DNA of 64,000 bases from Hymenopus coronatus (Eukaryota; Arthropoda; Insecta; Mantodea; Hymenopodidae). Numbering within the stretch: the stretch's first letter is position 1; each line of letters opens with the position of its first letter. Below the pieces are notes generated by a model that saw only the letters and a list, made by a program, of their open reading frames with translations, was not told where the DNA came from and did no database searches. The DNA is taken from the NCBI GenBank assembly GCA_030762935.1, contig CM060896.1, forward strand, positions 11,954,001-12,018,000. Direction: 5' to 3'. The position numbers were made by a program, and so were the translations under genes. Shown piece after piece: positions 11,947-22,266 of the stretch.

Positions 11947-12087
11947 CCTTTTTGTGAAAATTCTTTTTTTGGATATTGGGGACCCTAAAACATATATTTC
12001 CGGTGAAATCTCGGTATCGAATTTTTGGGTGGAGTGCAATACTTTCTCTATACACTATGTACATAGTGCGTATGGAGAAAGTAAAAA
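11171..12087 (+). mobile_element. Family A copy A12 inserted inside A11
   Basis: Full-length young-subfamily copy from TCTGATGTGTACCATTCACAT to the palindrome (CTATACACTATGTACATAG) and GAGAAAGTAAAAA. It carries one of the longest (CA)n tracts (about 11893-11943). It lies inside A11 at an A5 tract: A5 is found both before TCTGATG and after GAGAAAGT, and the older element reads through correctly if A12 plus one A5 is removed. Confidence 0.95.
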
Positions 12088-12208
12088 TGCTTTTTTCGGA
12101 CTCAGGGGACCCCAAAACATCTATTTCCGGTGAAATCTCAGTATCGGATTTTTGGGTGCAATACAATAACTTCTCAATGCACTATGTATGTAGTAGGTGT
12201 AAAAAGGT
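12088..12208 (+). mobile_element. Family A copy A11, right part (3' palindrome end)
   Basis: Continuation of the interrupted older copy: TGCTTTTTTCGGACTCAGGGG, GGTGAAATCTCAGTATCGG, TTTTTGGGTGCAATACAATAA and a decayed palindrome (CAATGCACTATGTATGTAG). Confidence 0.88.
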
Positions 12209-12512
12209 AATAAGTTGAAATATGTTGTTATAAATTAATGTTAAAGAGTAGCTTGCCTTGAATAAATGAAGATTTGCATATCCAATTAAAGATTACATGG
12301 ATTTTAAAGGATAAATAAATGCAGTTTGCCTTTGATCTTCACAGGAGGCCATGATGTACAAAGATCTATTCGATTAATTCAGTGATTAGATCTTTTATTC
12401 TATTGCTATTTATTGGCTCGCTTTTTGTAGAAACAATATGGAAATGAACGTTGCAATGTATTAGCTACATCTGTAGATAGTACTGAAGGTGAATCTCCTA
12501 GAAAGAAAAACA
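12209..12512. other. Unique intergenic spacer
   Basis: About 300 AT-rich bases with no recognised repeat or coding sequence. Confidence 0.4.
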
Positions 12513-12653
12513 TCTGATGTGTTACAATCACATGACCTTCTCTACATTTCTGTAACAAATTATTGTTAAAAAGGTTATTCTTTATCTGCTTCATAATCGA
12601 GAAAACATCAGCAAAAATTGTTCTTATTACTTGGTTCCTTGCAAGTAGAAGGG
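12513..12653 (+). mobile_element. Family A fragment A13 (5' 140 bp)
   Basis: Begins exactly at TCTGATGTGTTACAATCACAT and runs through TTACTTGGTTCCTTGCAAGTAG, then stops. It is immediately followed by the 5' end of A14 in the same orientation. This is a 3'-truncated copy keeping an intact 5' terminus. Confidence 0.8.
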
Positions 12654-12660
12654 TTAAAAT

Positions 12661-13331
12661 GTGATGTGTCCATTCACATGATGTCCGCTAGCTGTTCGGT
12701 AAACAAACATTTTATTCAAAACATTAATCTGTTATATACATCATGATAATCAAGATAAACATAAGCAGAATTAGTCTTGTTACTAGCTTCCCTGTAAGTA
12801 GAAGGGAAATAAGAAAATGCACATGCTAAAATGATAGCCTCGTTCTTTAAAAGCCGGTCGCTATGTGAAACAATTGAAATTCCAATCTCTTTGCTTTATA
12901 TATATAACGAGAAACGAGCAGAAAAATGTCTTCCTGTATGAGAAAGATGTAAGTGGCTTAAAATTGATACTAATAATCCGGATATCTCCAAAATGCCTAA
13001 CTCTACAAAAAAAAAATATACGACATAAATCGTTTTTGAGATTCCTTTTTTCTGGTTTCAGCTTTAAAGAACTTATACTTTTCTTATACAGGAATTTGTC
13101 AACTCCTGTCCATACAAACAAAGGAACTTCAGTCACATAGCAACCAGCTTTTGACTATCACTTTAACCTATGATACTCCCTTACTTCGCTCCTACTTACA
13201 AGGAAGCAAGTAATAAGATTATTTCTGCTAATTTTTTCTCGATTAGCATGAAGTAAATAGAAGAATAAGCTTTTTAATAATAATTTGTTGCAGAGATGTA
13301 GAGAAAGTCATGTGAATGGAGCACATAAGAT
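12661..13331. mobile_element. Family A copy A14, foldback of plus and minus segments
   Basis: 12661-13030 is plus orientation with the alternative 5' module (GATGTCCGCTAGCTGTTCGG, then TAAACAAACATTTTATTC). Near ATACGACATAAATCGTTTTTG at 13030 the sequence flips to minus orientation and continues to the normal 5' end CACATAAGATTTT at 13331. Both outer ends are therefore 5' ends and no palindrome is present. Confidence 0.8.
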
Positions 13332-13340
13332 TTTAATTTT

Positions 13341-14028
13341 TACTTTCTCTATTGCACTATGTATATACGGTATAGAGAACGTATTGTATTTCACCCACAA
13401 ATTCGATACCAAGATTTCACACCGAATCTCAAAACGAAAAGTCACTAAAATTTGGTGATTAAGATGTAAAAACGTAGATTTTGTGGAAACTCCCCCCACC
13501 GCAAATGATCCTTTACATGCAAAACTGCGAAAATTTTGATTTACTCAAAAATTGCTCTAAAGATTTTGATTAAAGTCCGTGTATTTAAGATGTTTACATG
13601 AAAAACAAATTGTATAATTTGAATCTTCTGAAGACCTCTTTATCCTGGATGAATTTTGCAGAACTTGGCATAACTGATAAACCGTAAAATCACGTTAAAA
13701 CGCACAATTTATGTCCTATGATTTATTTTTTTCCGTGGAGTTGACCGTTTTCGTTTTTTCTTTGTTATTGGTTTCAATTTTCTTATACGGGAACTTGTCA
13801 ACTCCTGGCCAAGCAAAGAAATGGATTTCCTTTCCATAGTAACCAAATTTTAAAACATTTGACTGTCAGTTTAGTCTGGTGTATTCCCTTATTTCCCTTC
13901 TACTTACAAGAAAGCAAGTAATAAGACCATTTCTGTTAATGTTTGTCCGAAGCATGAAGTGGATAGAAGAGTAAGCTTATTAAATATAATTTATTACAGA
14001 GATGTAGAGAAACTCCAACACATCAGAT
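13341..14028 (-). mobile_element. Family A copy A15
   Basis: Palindrome end partly decayed (TACTTTCTCTATTGCACTATG). The CA/GT tract is deleted: the sequence passes directly from the CACCGAATCTC region to AAAACGAAAAGTCACTAAA. 5' end AACTCCAACACATCAGAT. A16 follows within a few bases in the same orientation. Confidence 0.87.
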
Positions 14029-14031
14029 TAT

Positions 14032-14786
14032 TACTTTCTCTACACGTACTATGTAGAGAAGGTATTGTTATGCACCCACACACATCTTTGTACAGCATAG
14101 CTCAAAAAGGAAAAGACAATTAAATACCAAACTTGGTATTTAGGTTCGGTATCTTCCAAGAAAGCGACACGAAGATTTTCAAGAAAATTCCCCCACCGCT
14201 AACTATCCTTTACATGGAATTTTTTCGAACATTTTGATTTTCTCAAAATGTCTCTAAGGATTTTGATTAAAATATCGTTTATTAAAATCATTTACCTGAC
14301 AAATAAAATGTATATGTTGAATTTTCTGGGAATAGCTTCTGAAGACTACTTTATTCTGAATGAATTTTACGGAATTTTGCATAACTGCTAAACCGTAAGA
14401 GATGGACAAAAATTTACAACACAGAAATTGTTGAGCACTTTAAAACATACAATTTATGTCGTACATTTTTTTCGTGGAGTTGTTCGTTTTTGAGATATTC
14501 CTTTTCATTGGTTTCAGCTTTTAAAAACTTACGCTTTTCTGATACACAAATGTGACAACTCCTGTCCATACAAACAAAGAAACTTTAGTCACATAGTAAC
14601 CAACTTTTGACTATCACTTTAACCTATGGTACTCCCTTATTTCGCTTCTACTTACAAGGAAGCAAGTAATAAGACTATTTCTGCTATTTATTCTCGATTA
14701 GCATGAAGTAAATTGAAGCATAAGCTTTTTAACAATACTTTGTTGCAGAGATGTAGATAAAGGCATGTGAATGGAACACATGAGAT
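14032..14786 (-). mobile_element. Family A copy A16, head-to-tail with A15
   Basis: Starts TTACTTTCTCTACACGTACTA only a few bases after A15's CATCAGAT. The palindrome and about 100 bases next to it are shortened (TATGTAGAGAAGG, then CACCCACACACATC). The body is complete to CACATGAGATTA. Confidence 0.88.
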
Positions 14787-15222
14787 TATTTTTCATTTGT
14801 TTGCTACACTGTCCCGAAAGACAATTGAGTGTTATATTATGTGTCGCTCATGCTATCTAAACTAACGGATATTGCAGGAACTATACAGTTTCTATTGCTG
14901 TTATGTAATTTTTACAATTCTTGTTTTATTTTCCTTGTTTCAATTCGTTGTAATTTGTTACAACAAAAGCTTGCAATTTAGTAAAAGGCGAAACGAGGAA
15001 AGAAAAAAGGACACTACCTTGAGAAAGTGTTTTACACACTGAGTCAGGAAATACTGCCACGTCATTATTTTAAATTGGATCGAACACTTGGAGGGATGTC
15101 TTCAGTAGAGGCAACTCTTAACAGCCAAAGCTTATTTTAAAAATATTTTACACATCATGGAATACCAACAATATACACCGGATTATTCCTGTGCGGATTA
15201 TCCGTTCATCCCCATAAAAAAA
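14787..15222. other. Unique intergenic spacer
   Basis: About 435 bases of AT-rich DNA with no recognisable coding sequence, RNA gene or repeat. Confidence 0.4.
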
Positions 15223-16004
15223 TCATGCTCATCGAGCAAAAATTACTCTTATTACTTGCTTCCTTGTAAGTAGAAGCGAAATAAGGGAGTACCATAGGTT
15301 AAAGTGAAGATGAAAAGCTGGTTGCTATGTGACTGAAGTTCCTTTGTTTGTATGAACAGGAATTAATAAATTCCTGTATGACAAAAGTATACCTTCTTCA
15401 AAGCTGGAACCAAAAACAAGGAATATCTAAAAAAAACAAAAAAAAAAAAAAAAAAAACGAACAACTCAACGAAAAAAAAAAAAACCGTATATAACATAAA
15501 TCGTGTGTTTTAATGTGCTCTACATTTTCAGTGTAGTAAGTTTTTTTTCATCTCCTAAGGTTTAGCAGTTATGCAAAATTCCGTAAAATTCATGCAGAAT
15601 AAGGAAGTTCTCAGAAGCTATTTCCAGAAAATTCAAGAAGTACATTTTATTTGTCATGTAAACATCTTCAATAAAAGAGATTTGAATGAAAATCGTAAGA
15701 ACCATTTTTGAGAAAATCAAAATTTTCAAAAAAAAGATCCATGTAAAGGATAGTTGGGGGTGGGGGGATTTTCGTGAAAATATTCGTGTCGCATCCTTGA
15801 AAGATACCAAACTCAAATACAAAGTTTGGTATTTAACGGTCTTTTCGTTTTTGAGCTATACTGTCCACAGACACACACACATACACACACCCTGGATTCA
15901 GGGGGACCCAAAACATGTATTTCGAGTGAAATCTCGGTATCGAATTTTTGGGTGGAATACAATACCTTCTCTATACACTAATACAAAGTTCGAGTAGAGA
16001 AAGT
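15223..16004 (+). mobile_element. Family A copy A17 (5' truncated)
   Basis: Starts inside the element (TCATGCTCATCGAGCAAAAATT) and continues to the 3' palindrome region and GAGTAGAGAAAGTAAAAA. The CA tract is short (ACACACACACATACACACACC). It is followed with only an A run between by A18 in the same orientation. Confidence 0.88.
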
Positions 16005-16016
16005 AAAAAAAAAAAA

Positions 16017-16712
16017 TCTGATGTGTTCCTTTCACATGACTTTGTCTACATCTCTGCAGCAAATTATAGTTAAAAAGCTTATACTTCTATTTACTTCTTG
16101 CTAATTTAGAAAAATTAGCAGAAATGGTCTTATTACTTACTTCCTTGCAAGTAGAAGGCAAATAAGGAAGTACCATAGGTTAAAGTGATAGTCAAAAGCT
16201 GGCTGCTGTGTGACCGACAGGAGTTGTATGGACAGGAGTTAACAAATTCCGTATGAGAAAATTAAAGTTTTTCAAAGCTGAAACCAAAAACAAGGAATAT
16301 CTAAAAAACGATCAACTTCACTAAAAAAATGTATATGACATAAATTGTGTATTTTAATGTGCTCTACATTTTTTGTGGTTTAAGTTTTTGTCCATCTCTT
16401 ACGGTTTAGCAGGTATGCAAAATTCCGTAAAATTCATCCAGAATAAAGTAGTATTTAGAGACTATTCTCAGAAAATTCAAGATATACATTTTATTTGTCA
16501 GGTAAATATCTTTAATACTTCACATTTTAATCAAAATCGTTAGAGAAATTTTTAAGAAAATCAAAATTTTCGAAAAATGTTCTATGTAAAGCGTAGTTGG
16601 GGGTGGGAGGATTTTCCTGAAAATCTTATTGTCGTATCTTTGGAAGATAGCAAACTTAAATACCAAGTTTGGTATTTAACGGTCTTTTCGTTTTTGAGCT
16701 ATGTTGTCCACA

Positions 16713-16774
<62 letters not shown>

Positions 16775-16912
16775 CACACACGGAACTTTTTGTAAAAATG
16801 GGTTTTTTTTGCATTCAGGGGGACCCAAAACATGTATTTCAGGTGAAATCTCGGTATCGAATTTTTGGGTGGAATGCAATACCTTCTCTATACAGTACGT
16901 GTAAAGAAAGTA
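16017..16912 (+). mobile_element. Family A copy A18, head-to-tail with A17
   Basis: Full-length from TCTGATGTGTTCCTTTCACAT to a shortened palindrome (CTCTATACAGTACGTGTAAAG). A (CA)n tract of nearly 60 bases lies at about 16714-16772. The junction with A17 reads GAGAAAGT, an A run, then TCTGATGTG. Confidence 0.93.
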
Positions 16913-16984
16913 AAAATTACTAGTATACAAAGAACAAATTGCGCGACGCGAGTATTACTAAAGAACTGGATGGTTTAATCAAAA

Positions 16985-17664
16985 CACCGGGACCATTCAG
17001 AAAGTAACATAACTATACAATAACAAAGTTATCAACACAAAACTTTGTTTACAAGGTTACACTACCTTACTCTATTTCTCAACGTAATCGTTATTGCTAC
17101 CAAGGTATTTATTGTCACGTGGTACACATGTTATACTCTTCCACCGCTAAACATCTGAGCCAAGATGTCACTGTCACTTTGAGGTCTTCATGGCTGGCAA
17201 ATCTTTCCCATCCAAAAAGTCATGAACGGTGTCCAAAGTGAAACACCGGTTTTTCTGTATTCTTTTATCAACATTTACTTTCAACTGCTCCATAACGATT
17301 GATGAGCTTCCACTCCGGTCTTTATCGTACACACTGTTATGTTCTTCCTTGATTACTCGTAAATTATGTGTCATTTCCTCACTGAAGATTTATTCATTAC
17401 ATTATCACCATACCTTGTGTTATTTGCTTATGAAATTCGACTGGCGAACATTTTGTACATTCAAAAAACTGACAAGATCTTTGGAAGAGTAAAACATGTG
17501 TATTGAAAAACTGGTACCTGTGACAGTAAATACCTTGACATAATGGAGGTTACGTTGAGAAGTAGAGTAAGGTAGTGTATCTTTGTAAATAAAGTTTTGT
17601 GTTGATAACTTTCGCTATCATTTAGTTATGACAAATAGTCTGCCACTTTCTGGATGACCTTCGC
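16985..17664 (-). mobile_element. Mariner-derived element C1 with N-terminal transposase remnant
   Basis: About 680 bp with long inverted ends: CAATAACAAAGTTATCAACA and TTACACTACCTTACTCTATT on the left, complementary GAGTAAGGTAGTG and GTTGATAACTTTCGCTATC on the right. A minus-strand frame of 66 codons (17174-17374) reads MTHNLRVIKEEHNSVYDKDR, SGSSSIVMEQLKVNVDKRIQ, KNRCFTLDTVHDFLDGK. The DRSGSSS...R(I)xxNRxFT pattern is the linker between the two helix-turn-helix units of mariner transposases. The catalytic domain is absent. The same frame is conserved in C2 and C3. Confidence 0.75.
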
Positions 17665-18036
17665 ATTGAGGACTTTTATAGATACTAGAAATGTTTATTC
17701 ATTTCAGAACTTTTTAAAAGTAAGGTTCAAAGGATGATAATGAGGGTGAGCCATCTGAAGGTTGGTTGGAACCGGGAGTGGATCGTGCAACCCAACCTCA
17801 GTCACTAGGCACGACGTGGTGGTAAAGAAAACAAACCCAGGCTGGCAAACAATCCTGGTAATGGAAAAATCCCCCATCCCTTTGAGGGAATCCAAACCAT
17901 GTCCTCCAGGGGTAGGTGCTCTACGGGGATGGGCGCCCAAAGAGCAGGGGGGGAATTTCTGACAATATTTTTCTTGCACCCAGAATGAATATGATAACTT
18001 CATTCGTATGTTGTGCTCAACATTTCAGGTGGATCT
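17665..18036. other. Unassigned GC-richer segment
   Basis: The stretch 17704-17960 is richer in G and C than its surroundings and open on both strands (a 99-codon minus frame 17704-18003, a 66-codon plus frame 17762-17962). Neither gives a family I recognise. It may be part of a longer retroelement whose tail is the adjacent SINE-like unit. Confidence 0.3.
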
Positions 18037-18315
18037 TGAAGTGCGGTGGTAGCGCGGCTGCTTGCCAAACGGGAGACCTGGGTTCGACATTTTCCCACGC
18101 TGGGAGCTCTGGTCCGGGGTGCACTCAGCCTTGTGAGTTCCCTGAAGGGCCAATTGAAGAGCTATTTTTTTGAGAAGTAGCGGCCCCAGATCGAGAAGAC
18201 TGTATCAACTGGCCGGGAGGGATTCGAGGTGCTAATGACGTATCACCCTCCAGCACTGCACCCCATTCATGACGTCTTCGGCCAAGGTCCCTGGTGGACT
18301 GTCGTGCCATACGTT
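18037..18315 (+). mobile_element. tRNA-derived SINE S1
   Basis: The tRNA-like head has an A box (GTGGTAGCGCGGCTGCTTGCC) and a B box (GAGACCTGGGTTCGACATTTT). The body follows (TCCGGGGTGCACTCAGCCTTG, CTGGCCGGGAGGGATTCGAGG, CTGTCGTGCCATACG). The same body recurs in S2 (57930-58221), which supports a dispersed SINE family. Both RNA polymerase III promoter boxes look intact here. Confidence 0.75.
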
Positions 18316-18745
18316 TACTGAGCACATCGAGTGAACTGTTTATAAATCTCTCTGACTTAGGGGAAACCTTATTCCACCAAGCAATTCTGAGTATATTTCT
18401 AAGATGGAGGCACCAGAGGGCGGGGTCCGATGCTAGGCTGTAGAAGAGACTGGCGGCAATTTGAGAGGACCTACAGCTTATACCGTGGACTCCGAACCAC
18501 GTTGGACTTGGAATACTGCACAGGTGAAGCTTGAATATGTCTGACTTGAAATCGACACTCCCAAGTCGGCAATTGAAGGACGGACCTCATCACGAGAGCC
18601 ATGAACGAACCCTGACGCCAGTGGACTATATCTAAACCCAAACATTTTCCTTTCATTGAGCTGATCTTAGAACATGTTTTTCCGGCAAAATATCTGAGAA
18701 GAGTGTTTTAAGTGATATAAAAATACTTGCTCTACTTGCTATGAG
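18316..18745. other. Unique intergenic spacer
   Basis: About 430 bases between S1 and a hAT-like end. Short open frames only, no recognised family. Confidence 0.35.
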
Positions 18746-18747
18746 CA

Positions 18748-18835
18748 CAGGGCAGTCATGGACAAAGTATGGCCCGCGGGCGAAGTGCGGTCCTTCGGGC
18801 TTGTCTGTCCGGCCCGCAACATGGTTTCGAATAAC
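18748..18835 (+). mobile_element. hAT-like terminal fragment
   Basis: CAGGGCAGTCATGGACAAAG, then TATGGCCCGCGGGCGAAGTG, CGGTCC and TCCGGCCCGCAACATGG. The CAG...AAA(G)TxTGGCCCGCGGGC pattern is typical of hAT-superfamily ends that carry repeated GGCCCGC motifs. The rest of the element is missing and A19 starts 40 bases downstream. Assignment is by motif resemblance only. Confidence 0.35.
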
Positions 18836-18873
18836 CCTAAAATTACCATAGGACAATGCGTAGCTAGACCTTT

Positions 18874-19684
18874 TTACTTTCTCTACACCAACTATATACA
18901 TTCTGTATAGAGAAGGTAGTGTATTGTGCCCAAAAATTAAATACCGAGATTTCACCAGAAATATATGTTTTAGAGTCTCCTGTATTCAAAAAAAGCAATT
19001 TCAGAAAAAAAGTTCGTGTGACTGTGAACACGATAACTCAAAAACGAAAAGTGGGTGAAATACGAAACTTGATATTTAAGTTCAGTATCTTCTAGGAATG
19101 CGACACGAAGATTTTGAGAAAAAATCACCCCAACCCAAACTACCCTTTACATGGAACTTTTTTCGACATTTTTTTTCTTAAAAATGGCTCTTTTATTAAA
19201 ATGTCATATACTAAAGATATTTACACGACAAATAAAATGTATATCTTGAATTTTCTGGGAATAGCCTCTGAAAAGTACTTTATTCTGGATGAATTTTACG
19301 GAATTTTGAATACCTGCTAAACCGTAAGAGATGCACAAAAAGTTACCACACAAACAATATAGAGCATGTTATAACACAGTTTATGTTATGTACATTTTTT
19401 CGTGGAGTTGATCGTTTTTGAGATATTCCTTAGTTTTGGTTTCTGTTTTGTTAAAGTTATACTTTTCTCATACATGAATTTGTCAACTCCTGTACAAAAG
19501 GAACTTCAGTCACACAGCAACCAGCTTTTGACTGTCACTTTAACCTATGGTACACCCTTATTTCACTTCTACTTACAAGGAAGCAAGTAATAAGACTATT
19601 TCTGCTGACTTTTTCTAGGTTAACTTGAAGTAAATAGAAGAATAAGCTTTTTAATAATATTTGTTGCAGAGATGTGAATGGGAC
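18874..19684 (-). mobile_element. Family A copy A19
   Basis: Palindrome diverged (CTCTACACCAACTATATACA, TTCTGTATAGAGAAGG). GT tract lost (CGTGTGACTGTGAAC). The body is complete, but the extreme 5' end is truncated at GCAGAGATGTGAATGGGAC. Confidence 0.9.
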
Positions 19685-19960
19685 AGTGGAAGACTTTATG
19701 AACAAGAGTGACACCCAACACCACCACTTTTTGAGAATCCGCCTCTCAGTCGTGACGTAATCCCATTACACGCCTCGAGCTGTCGGCAGAGTGAAGCCGT
19801 AGCCCTAGCTGGGGAACATTCGCTTTCGGGGAAATCTTTATCGACAGTGATCCTTCTTCTGGCGATTCCATACAGGAGGGCGATAACATAGTCACTAACC
19901 AACTACATATCAATATCTTACATTCACAACACTTTCTCCACTCACTCTTCTACAATTGTT
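19685..19960. other. Unique GC-richer spacer
   Basis: About 275 bases, richer in G and C than the flanks. A 68-codon minus frame (19696-19902) has no recognised similarity. Confidence 0.35.
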
Positions 19961-20802
19961 TACTTTCTCTACACGTACTCTGTACATAGTGTATACAGAA
20001 GGTATTGTATTCCACACAAAGATTCAATACCGAGATTTCACCGGAAATACACGTTTTAGGTCCCCCTGAATCCAAAAAAGAATTTTTGGAAACAGGTCCG
20101 TGTGTGTGTGTTTGTGGACAGCATAGCTCAAAAACGAAAAGACCGTTGAATACCAAAATTGGTATTTAAGTTTGGTATCCTGCAAGAGTGCGACACGAAG
20201 AGTTTCAAAAAAATCTCCCCACATCCAAGTACCCTTTACATGGAACTTTTTTCGAAAATTTTGATTTTCTTAAAAATGGCTCTAAATATTTTAATTAAAA
20301 TATCGTATATTAAATATATTTACCTGACAAATAAAATGTATATCTTGAATTTTCTGGTAATAACCTCTGAAGACTACTTTATTCTGGATGAGCTTTACGG
20401 AATTTTGCATAGCTGCTAAACCGTAAGAGATAGACAAAAACTTACAACACAAAAACTGTAGATTACATTAAAACACACAATTTATGTCATATACATTTTT
20501 TCATGGAGTTGATCTTTTTGAGATATTCATTGAAAAACGAATACCTTTCTCATACAGGAATTTGCCAACTCTTGTCCATACAAACAAAGGAACTTTAGTC
20601 ACATAGCAACCAGCTTTTGACTAATACTTTAACCTATGGTACTCCCTTATTGCCCTCCTACTTGCTTGGAAGCAAATAATAGGACTGTTTCTGCTATTTT
20701 TTTTTTTTTTCGATTAGCATGAAGTAAATAGAAGAATAAGCTTATTAACAATAATTTGTTACGGAGATATAGAGAAAGTCATGTGAAAGTACCACATCAG
20801 AT
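19961..20802 (-). mobile_element. Family A copy A20
   Basis: Full-length: palindrome CTACACGTACTCTGTACATAG, short GT tract (TGTGTGTGTGTTTG), body, and 5' end ATGTGAAAGTACCACATCAG. A T12 run interrupts the segment near 20699-20710. Confidence 0.92.
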
Positions 20803-20846
20803 TTTTTGTTTTAAATAACTTTTGATTCGCATAAGGGCTTTGTTAA

Positions 20847-21233
20847 TTACCTTTTTACATAGTACGTGTAGAGAAAGTAAAAAACTTACTGCTCAAAAAA
20901 GTAGATCCCGTTAAAACACACAAGTATGTCATTTTAATTTTGTTCGTGGAGGAGACCATCCTTGTTATTGGTTTCAGTTTTAAAATACTTTTATTTTTCT
21001 CATACGGGAACTTGTTAACTCCTGGCCACGTAAAGAAACGGATATCAATGCCATAGCAACCACATTTTAAAATATTTGGCGGTCGCTTTAGCCTAGTGAA
21101 TTACCTTTTTTCCCTTGTAAGGAACCAAATAATAACTTTTCTGCGAATGTTTAACTCGATTATCATGATGTAGATAAAAGAGTAATTGTTTGTAGACAGG
21201 TAGAGAAAATCATGTGAATGGAACACATAACAT
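20847..21233. mobile_element. Family A composite A21: solo palindrome end fused to a minus 5' half
   Basis: 20847-20880 is only the plus-orientation 3' terminus (TTTTTACATAGTACGTGTAG, AGAAAGTAA). It is joined directly to minus-orientation internal sequence (AAAACTTACTGCTCAAAAAAG) that runs to CATGTGAATGGAACACATAA at 21233. The two segments have opposite orientation, so this is a fused junction rather than one simple copy. Confidence 0.75.
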
Positions 21234-21273
21234 TTTCTAAACACATTTTTCTTTTATAATTTCAAAGATGTTT

Positions 21274-21362
21274 GAGAGGTCCTCTAAAGACTTATTTCTG
21301 GTGATATGTTGACATCGAATTTTTGAGTGGAATGCAAAACTTTCTCTAGGTAGGTACATGTT
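21274..21362 (+). mobile_element. Family A fragment A22 (3' end)
   Basis: Diverged 3' end: GACTTATTTCTGGTGATATG, GACATCGAATTTTTGAGTGG, AATGCAAAACTTTCTCTAGG. The palindrome is incomplete. Confidence 0.6.
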
Positions 21363-21420
21363 TAAAAGGCTGTTTATTGTATAATTTGCATTTTATATGC
21401 AAGGAGTTCTGTGCAGGAAC

Positions 21421-21426
<6 letters not shown>

Positions 21427-21459
<33 letters not shown>

Positions 21460-21460
21460 T
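21427..21460 (+). repeat. (GT)n microsatellite outside family A
   Basis: Uninterrupted GT dinucleotide run. Unlike the other long CA/GT tracts in the window it is not embedded in recognisable family A sequence, although A22 and A23 flank it. Confidence 0.85.
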
Positions 21461-21477
21461 GAGCGAAGTAAACATAG

Positions 21478-21568
21478 TTTCTAACCCAGCGGGATGACTC
21501 TGGCAGAAACGGCGTTGGCCTCCATTCTAGAGGTCTTAGGTTCAAAACCAGAGGGTCGAATAAGCTGG
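21478..21568 (+). mobile_element. tRNA-like SINE head fragment
   Basis: AACCCAGCGGGATGACTCTG, GCAGAAACGGCGTTGGCCTC and CTTAGGTTCAAAACCAGAGG form a decayed A box and a clear B box (GGTTCAAAACC). The body is missing because A23 begins just downstream. Plain tRNA gene identity is unlikely because stems do not pair. Confidence 0.4.
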
Positions 21569-21578
21569 GTGGTTTTTT

Positions 21579-22224
21579 ACTTTCTCTAAACGTAGTATGT
21601 ACATAGTTATAGAGAAGGTATTGTATTGCACCCAAAAATTCGATACCGAAATTTCACAAAAAATATACGACGGCCGTTTTTTTTAAACCTCCGATACACT
21701 ATAAATAAAGACGAGTTCATAGAAAACAATTATTTTATTACTAAAAGTTTTGTACACTTATGGTTACTTTTAAACATATTCACCGAAAAGATTGAGACAT
21801 TTATCGTACCTGTGCACAAGTTTTGCAATACCCGCTTCAAAAAATGTTGCCGCTAATGATTTCAAATGAGCATTGACGTTGTTTTGAAAATCTTCATTGG
21901 TTTGAAAGTGCTGCCCTCCTAGTCACGTCTTCAGTTCAGGGAAAAGGTGAAAGTCGCTGGGTGCCAAGACTGTACGGTGGATGATCGAAAGTGTCTCATT
22001 GAAATTGTTCAAGGAGCCGTTGGGTTGTGTGGACGAGCGTTGTCAAGGATCAACACAATTCCTCAAGTCAGCATTCCTCTTCGTTTGTTTTGAATGGCTC
22101 TCCGCAAACGTCATAAAGTACGAAGATATTCAAAATAGGTGTACAAAACTTTTAGTAATAAAATAATTGTTTTCTATGAACTTGTCTTTTTAATAGCCTT
22201 TCGGAAGTTGAAAAAAGGTCCCTG

Positions 22225-22266
<42 letters not shown>

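Noticed and set aside
20847..20880. Rho-independent terminator-like hairpins at family A palindromes.
   Set aside because: The palindromes are AT-rich, loop-free and bordered by A/T runs because of insertion preference. The genome is eukaryotic, so they are transposon ends, not terminators.
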